Assembly (NCBI RefSeq): GCF_000003815.2
Contig: NC_049990.1
Coordinates: forward strand, 15,662,509 to 15,726,508
Length of the DNA: 64,000 nt
Reading direction: 5' to 3'
From: Branchiostoma floridae
Lineage: Eukaryota > Chordata > Leptocardii > Amphioxiformes > Branchiostomatidae
Position numbers and translations under genes: made by a program. Below the pieces are notes generated by a model, which saw only the letters and a list, made by a program, of their open reading frames with translations, was not told the origin of the DNA and ran no database searches. Below, piece by piece: positions 28,601 through 37,118 of the stretch (positions within the stretch are counted from its first letter, which is position 1; the number at the start of each line of letters is the position of its first letter).

Positions 28601-31600
28601 TACTTCAACTTCTTCGGCTGCGTGTTGACTCCACTGCTAATAATGGGATTCATTTATTCCACAATATTCTGGTCGGTACGAAAACAGCTGCGGTTGATCA
28701 AGAGTACCGACATCACGACTTCCGCCATAGAGAAGAAGAAAAAGTATTTCAAAAAGGAGGTTAAGGCGGCAAAGTCGTTAGCGATTATAGTCGGACTGTT
28801 CGCAGTGTGCTGGTTACCCTTGCATACGCTAAACTGTATCACTCACTTCACCAAAGACCCGTGTGCGTTTCCGTACGAACTGCTCATGACTGCCATTCTT
28901 CTATCTCACGCCAATTCAGCGGTTAACCCTGTTATCTACGCATTTCGGAACCGCGACTACCGGATCACCTTCAAGAGCCTCGTTCAGACATGTTTCTTTT
29001 GTTGTCCGTGGACGGAGATCGTGTTGAATGTGTCTGACCAATCACAATCCGGCGTGGAATCCCGCCATAACCACATTCAACTGAGGAGTCTCAGTCGCTC
29101 ACAGAGGAACTTGATTCACGGGGCCCTCTCACAGTCAAAGTCATCTGTCAATCAAATGAATTCCCGTACGCCCTCAAAACTAAGCGTAATGCAGGGATCC
29201 ATGGAAAAGGTCGACCATGAAAACTACAAGGTGGGTAAAGTCTTGAAAAAGCGTCAGTCTGACCTGAGTTTGACCTCAATAAGTACAAATCAAATCAATG
29301 AACTGGAATGTTAACTTTCAGACTGCTCCAAGTGACCCCATCTTTCCTGCCTTGTTCAGATACTCGGAGCATCTAGCAGGATAAGGGTTAAAAACAACCA
29401 AGTTGAACTTATTTATTATTGGGATATTTTTATGACAGTGGTACATGGAACTATGTTTGGGTAAAAATCATGTGCAAAAGAACTGACACCATTATACATT
29501 CATTGTCCTAGAATGAAATGTTTCCAAAGACTTTACATAAAGACAGTATCGTATACAATGCCTTTAAGAAATCAAAACCACCTTGAACACTGTACACATT
29601 TCATTGATTTAACAAATGGTGGATACCTAATTCCTCTCAGAATTTATGTGTGCAAATTTTGTATGCAAGCAAGTCACTGCCCCCCTCCCCACTTTCTAAA
29701 CACATTCCTACAACTCTGTGTACAATATTTCTATTATATACCCATTTGTAAGATAAGGACAGGACTGGTGTCAAACTACTGTTGAAAAGTTGGTTGAAAG
29801 TTTTACGACTCCTAGGAAACAAAAACTGTCACAGTTACTCCAGACTTTGAACTTTTCAGGGACATGAACTTTAGGTTTTGAAAAAGTTTGGGTTGTGTCT
29901 ACAAACGTAATGTATTTGTTGTTGCAAGCAATAATATGCAAACTTTGCTGTTGCCACAACTTAACCTATGTTTATACATGTGAGCTACAATGTTTTTGGT
30001 GTGAACAGTTGAACAAAGTCATATCAAGAAAAGGGACTATGCTAACTTAAACATACCTTTGTTATGCTATATTTGTTGCATATTTGTACAATACCTTATA
30101 TTCAGAAAGGGCAGCTATATGTTTCTTTACTTTTTTCACTTTTTGACTTATTATTGATATGAATATGTAGAAGATCTTAATTGTAGACTAGTAATATTTA
30201 TGATAAGTTAGGACAAAAAGAGATTTACTTATCAATAGAGCTTGTATATAAAATGAATGTTGTCTGTTATCAAATTTGATGCTTTTGCTGAGCATCTAAA
30301 AAGTATGTTACGCAAAACTTCTCATACAAGCAAATGGATTTTTTGAAGAGTGTCCACTGTTGAATGTAGTCAATCCAAATAAGCTAGAATCAACAGAAAA
30401 GCACAGTTTGAAGAACCGCATGGATATAAAAGTAAATTTTGAATTTTGAAAGTAGTCAAAGTATTGAGGTACAAGTGTTTTAATTACTTGTGTCAATGTG
30501 TTGTGATAGCATAAAGTAGAATTGGCCATTGAAATTTAGCAATGCTAGAAATGATCCTCTCTTTTTCACAATACCGGGAATATACCTTTCAGACAAGAAT
30601 TATGAAATTTCAATATATTTCAAATATTATCATTTATCAAGCTAGGAACGCTAGAAATGATACTCTCTGTTTTACAGCCAGAAAACAAGAATCATGAAAT
30701 ATCAAAATTTGTTATTGACATATTAAGACTCTACACCAAGACAGGAATGCAAGTTTTCCTATATCTGTGTTTTCTCCGGTAGTGTGCCTTTTGTAGAGGT
30801 AGTAAGAAACCAAACCTGCTATATATGTTGCACAAGACAATATGTAAACAAGCTAGCTATGTTGTCAGTACTTTATCTATGTTTAGAACTTGTAATCAGG
30901 GTATTTTTGGATCAAACAATTTACCACGCGATCATGTTATGTTAAGTTAGATGATTCGTAATTCCTAGTACAAATCTGCGATGTTCATTTCTCTTAAAAT
31001 GTTACATAGTTATTTAAAAGATTGTGAAACTGTCTTGAACTAAACACACATAGTGATAATAGTACAAGGTGTGTCCAGATATGCTCTATGTAATGTGTGT
31101 AGATTTGGATCCCTTTTATCAATGGACAGTAGTGTGTTGGAGATGTTTACAGAGTAAATATTTGTACAAGTGTGGGAGTCAGAGAGTTATGTGTATAAGC
31201 TACTGCTGCATTAAAGCTACTCAGAGCCTCAATGTAATGATGATGTTGTGAAGTGTATTTACTGTTTGCCTTGTGACAAATGCTGTAATGAAGGGTGTGT
31301 GTCAATGGAATGAATCACAAGTTTCTGAAAATGAAGACACAGAATCACACATCCCATTGAAGAATAAGTTTGGGGAACATCTGCAAAGAATTGTGTGAGT
31401 GAATATTGCGTGCATATGTGTGTGTAGGTGTGTGCACGTTGTGTACTAGGAATGTTTGCGTGTGTGTGAAATATGGGGTACCGGTAGCCTTATTACATGA
31501 AAATGGATGGCATTTTTTTCTAAACACAAAATGTTTTGTTGTCCAGTTCTTATTTTCCTTTCCTGAGCATTTTGCATCATTCTCTGTGAAACCAATTTTT

Positions 31601-34600
31601 CGGTCATTTCTTACTCTGACTATTATTCATCTTTAAAAGCCTGTCCCTCTGCAGTAATGAAACATTTGATATGTGTATTCACTGTTGCTGCAACCAACGA
31701 ATGTCTACTCAGTTTCTATAACTGTTAGACATCACAGAAGAGACCCCTAGTGATCAACATACAAACTGCAAAGTGCTGTTTAGGTAGAAAGTAGGACCTA
31801 CCATTTTCAGCATGGCTTCCATGACTCTGTAGTATAGTCTAATGGCCAGGTGGCATCTCTAAAACAACACAAACATTGGAAAATAACAAAATCATTACCA
31901 CAAAATGTGTTATGGAAGGTTTACACTTGCACAATTACTATGTGAATATACAGAAAAATGAGAGGAAATTTGAGAGGAATTTTACACATTCACAATAGAA
32001 TCATTAGATAACAATGGATCTATAAGAACTTGCATTACAAAAGCTCAAAGTTGCCAACAATCTACAGAAAACTGCAATAAACTCTGATCTGAAAATGATC
32101 TGAATGTAACTTGGAGGGTATTTTTGTCACTAGCAAATAGATCATAAACAAAATAGATTAGGTTTCGCAGGCCAGGCCAAAGAAAATAAATTAAGAACTA
32201 TTATGAAGAGTCAGTTAAAGGAAAATGGATGTCATGTTCACCTGTTGAGCGATGTCCTTGTAGTTGTCACCAGTTGCGAGCAGGAATCGAGAAACGAAGG
32301 CCGTTTTCAGTGCTGCAACTCTCTGAAGGATGCCCTCTGTTGGGTCTGTGGAACAGTTCTACAGGGGGGAGGGGGGCAATGCAGTCTTTAGAATGTTTTT
32401 AATCATATGTTTTCCTTATACTGTATACATATACAGGCTCAAACTCAGCTCAGGCACTATTGTTGGGTCACATTTAATGTCTGCACATAAAAGAAACCAG
32501 CACACTTATTGAGAAGAGTAGGAGTGATCCAGTGAGCTTGAATGAAAAAAACAGCTGGACTGAACTTACACTAAACTAGCTCCTTGAAAAAAGTATTGTG
32601 CGTCACCTGAATTGAGGAAGACCGCTTTACGTTACCTTCTATTGATTGCCAGTTTAAGAAATCTTCAAAAAATTCTTCACTTTGATAACGCCATTCTGCC
32701 TTGGAAAAAGTTGGCTCTCCTTGAGTGGTGTCAACTTGTAACAGACAAACAAAAACAATAACAACTTACACTGAAGTATGTCTTAAGTGTGGAGGAGGGC
32801 TCGTCTTGAGCTGTGTTCAGGATGTTCTTCAGCTGTTGAACGGTCGTCATGGCAGTTCTGTTGTCATGAAAACAGAACATCATATAGAATCACCAAAACC
32901 CAGTATTGAATAAAAACACCAATACTACAGCCATAATTATCAAAAATTTGAATGCAATATTATCCTCTATACATATTTGAACTAGTTCAAAGGCTTCAAA
33001 CATAACTCTTACAGTACTGTTAATGCTAGTTCACCTTTATCCGTGGGGTAAACTATATCCATTGTATTTTAAAATAGAGTGTTTAGGGATATGAGATCCA
33101 AACAGTACAATTTTTGCAATATTTTTTAAAACAATAAACAATTTGAAACCATGACCATTTACTTGATATCCCTAAACACCACTTATTTAGAAGCAACGAA
33201 TATAGGTTACCCCACAGATAAAGGTGAACTAACATTACATCATAGGTGGAATGACGACACAGAATTTTGCCCTCTAAGAAAAGATCCTCAAGTCGTAAAA
33301 AAACTTAATTGCTACCATGTTATCTAAAAAATTAAACTAAGCTTCTTAATTCACAGAGGATGTGTTGCCTTACCTGACAGGTGTGCAGAGAGGATCTGTC
33401 TGTGAGGTATGAGGGATTCCACTGGCTTCGTCACTACACAAACAAAACAACAACTTCTGTTGACATCTCATCATTTTTTCAGCCTGGAAGCCATCCTATT
33501 TTAGCTCCAATTCCATGTATAGTCTGGCAGGCATTAATAATGAATTATCTTGCATTTGAATATAATGATTACTTGCAGAAAATAAACACAACACCTTTCA
33601 TTGGCTCAGAGTCTAACAGTCCTTTGTAGTGGCATGGAATACGATTGATGAAACTGTACTTTAGTAAGCTTGCAAGGACAGATTCAACCAAGATTTTGGA
33701 TTTTGCAAACCTTGGATTTATGAACAACTTACCATGGACTATGGTCCTCTTTTCACCCACAGTCTGAAATTGTACTTACTCATGGAGGACCGAAATGGAC
33801 TTACTTCCTTAATTGGTGTAAAGGCCTTACTCTGGATAATAGTCCACCAAAACTAACACCAACAGTTTTAAAACATAGCAAAATGGGGTGGACTTACTGT
33901 GGGAGTAAATCCCCCTCTGGCACAAGTAAGTACACCTACAGTCTACATACATCCTCTTTTCGGTCCCAGGTTTGCAAAAACATTGGTTACAAAACAAGTG
34001 GGATGGAAAAAAATCTACAGATGGGGAAAGACCTTCTTCTAACTGACCTATCAGAGGAGGGCGACATCAGATGTCTGTCATGGTGTAGGAAGGTCATCTC
34101 ATCGATGTCACCCTCTAACATGTACAAACTTCTGTACTCAGTCTCAAGCCAGGACAGCTGGGGAGAGATGGAGGGAAGAAATGAACAACAATGTGAAAAT
34201 GAAATCTGACCTAAAATTTTAAACCTTAACAAACAGTTGTGATACTCTTCTATTGGTTGTGACAGAGAAGACAGACACAATTTTGTTGTACTAAAGGGCA
34301 ACTACTACTTGTATGGTTAGGTATTTTAGAAACATACATAGTAACAGGGGGAAGCACATTCACCTCGGGTAGACCTTCCTTTACAGGCAGGGTTTGAGTG
34401 TAGCGCAGCCAACAGCTATGGTACACCGACTCCACCTGGAGACAAACATATGAAGTACATCCTCCCTTCATGCTGACAACTGATGTCCACAGTGACTGTA
34501 TACTAGTATATAACTATTACACAATAATAGTTGCCGTACATTGTACCATGTACCGTTGTTGAGCAACAAAGTCTGTTCATTCCTTGTCATTGCATTGCTG

Positions 34601-37079
34601 TAAAATGTCTTTCCAGGACTTCACTTTCAAAAAATTCTGTGGCTTGGACACACTTAAGCCACACTTGATAAAGAAAACAAGATTTAACAAGACTACAAAA
34701 GTACAATGTGTTCTGGGACAAAATATACACACACAAAAAACACAGAAGTAACTGCTGCAGCAATAAAGTCGGCCACTAGGTGGCCCAAAATGGAACTTTT
34801 AACCATTGGGTTAACAACTCCAACCCATGTGCCAAATACATTGTATCATCACAATCCATTCAGAGGTTCTTATAAGATATTGCGGCGGACATGCACAAAC
34901 ACGCGCATGCATGCACACATACAAACAGAGTAAAATCTATACATCCATTTTTCTTGGAGGTAATAACAAGAGAATACTTACATCATCATAACCACAGCAC
35001 ATCTCTGTACACAGCACCTTCAGTATGGACCCCACCAGCACTGGAACTGTGCAGGAGTCATCCTTATCTGGCAGTCCTTCTTCTAAGTGTTCTAAGATCA
35101 CATCAGCTGTGACAAGAAGAAAATCGCAAATTATCTTAAAGTAGTAGTAGTCGTTGACTCAAAATCAAGCAAGAAATTTGACATGAATACATTGTTACAA
35201 GTCACCAGATACTGAGATTACACACTATGTATCAAGGATGGATAAAATCTTCTCATCAAAATTGAATTATTTGGTAATGCCAGTATCAATCCCTTCTTCC
35301 ATACCTTCTAATGTGGTATTGCTTTATTGCTTTAAATAAGCTTCTCTTCTGAAAATACTTATGTATTACATGTATGTGGGACTAAGGGATGTGTACTGTA
35401 TATTCACTCACCTTCTATATAAAATCAAAAAAACTCAGGCAGGTGTCCTGATTTGCATTTGAACGGGTCTTAGTTTTTTTCAACAAATATTTTAAGACTA
35501 GTATTCTCTTCTTTGAGGTACGAGGGTGCTTCAAAATGTAATGTCACTAGTTTTATAACAGGCTTAGTTTTTCATCAAATGAGTTGAAATTTGGCACAAA
35601 GGTAAAGCCATATCTCCTTTTGAGATTGAGATAGCTCACTTTGTTGTTCACATTTTTAAGAGTGACCGACTTGAGTTCTAGCTGACCACACCCTTGTTGT
35701 CTCGTCGAAAGAAATTAGAGGTTCAATTAATATGCAATTGATAATGTCCTTGACTCACTTGTAGCTATTGTATAAAGCTGAAATTGCACATGTATCAAGT
35801 TCTATTTCTTCATAATGCACATGCCAATGTTCACCTTTGAAATCCAATCATGTTTTCTTTTTTCGTTCCTTGGGTGAAGTGAGGTATGACCCCGGTCATC
35901 AGTGTCGTTAATCAGGGGTGGGCTGATTAAAGTTTCTGTAGTGGACTTTTTAATAAACAGAAAGAAATCAAACTTTGCATACTTCTTGGTTTTGAAACAA
36001 CCAATAACTGTGGCAAGTTTCGTATCTTTTGGTTGATGGAAAATTAGTCTACAAAACCTTTGATAAATAAACCACGTATTTGGCTATTAATCAAACTGCC
36101 TGTAATATAGTAACTCGCTCCTTTCTAGCAGCTATAAAAGATGAACCATTGAGAGTTCAGAAATGAAAATTGGCATGTGACCTATAGAAACATTTGTTAT
36201 TATACAGGTTAAATTTCGGCTTCCTACAGTAGTTATAAGAGGGTCAGATCTAGAGGAACTGATCTTCTGACAAACTTCCAGGGGTATGGTTATCTTGAAA
36301 TCAACTCAGTTGCTCATAAAAATTTTAACAACAAATTGAGATATTCTAATCTCAAGAGGAGATATGCCTTTACCTTTGTGCCAAATTTCATCTCATTTGA
36401 GAAAAAAATGAGCCTGTTACAAAACTAGTGACATTACTTTTTGAAGCACCCTCGTATTATCTCATTTGATCATTTCAAACAGTTACAAGATTTTTAGAAA
36501 AATGCTTGAGCTATGATTCACTGAAACGCAAAGATGTTGGCGGACACAGTGATGACGTCACATGAAAAATGTTCTGTAATGTAGTCTCACCATACGGAGG
36601 CCTGAGTAGGAAGCTGGGGGTCCACCTGATGACATGGGCCATACAGCATAACAGGAGGTGAAAGTTCAACACCAGTTCTGGGTTTCCCTGAAGGACTTTT
36701 CCTGTCATTAAAAAGTTTTCACACATGAAATTGAGACAATGGCACCATTCGAACATGACTGACAAAGAATTGTACTTCATTAATGATAACAATATCTTTA
36801 TCAATAATGTCTGATGCTATAAGTCAGATGCTACCAATGGGTAAGATTACTCTAGCACTGAATGTTACCTTTAGCCAGAAGTAAGATGAGCCAGCTTTGT
36901 TTCATCCTGGGGGTGACTGTTGTTGTTGTGCTACAGAGGGTGCAATAAAACAGTTGGTCAATCAAAATATCAGACCTTGACATGCAAACACACAGATGCA
37001 CGATACATTCTCACACACACATACACAAACAGACACACATGCACACAAACAGACACATACCACCTCACACACATACATT

Positions 37080-37118
<39 letters not shown>

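Noticed and set aside
28067-29314. Nested receptor as the direct LPAR6 orthologue
   Set aside because: The ligand-pocket residues and loop sequence are those of adenosine receptors, not of P2Y/LPA receptors, and the host intron differs from human intron 17.
32560-32720. Extra RB1 exon on the minus strand ([15 protein letters not shown])
   Set aside because: Exons 13 and 14 already join in phase and match human RB1 continuously; no room for it.
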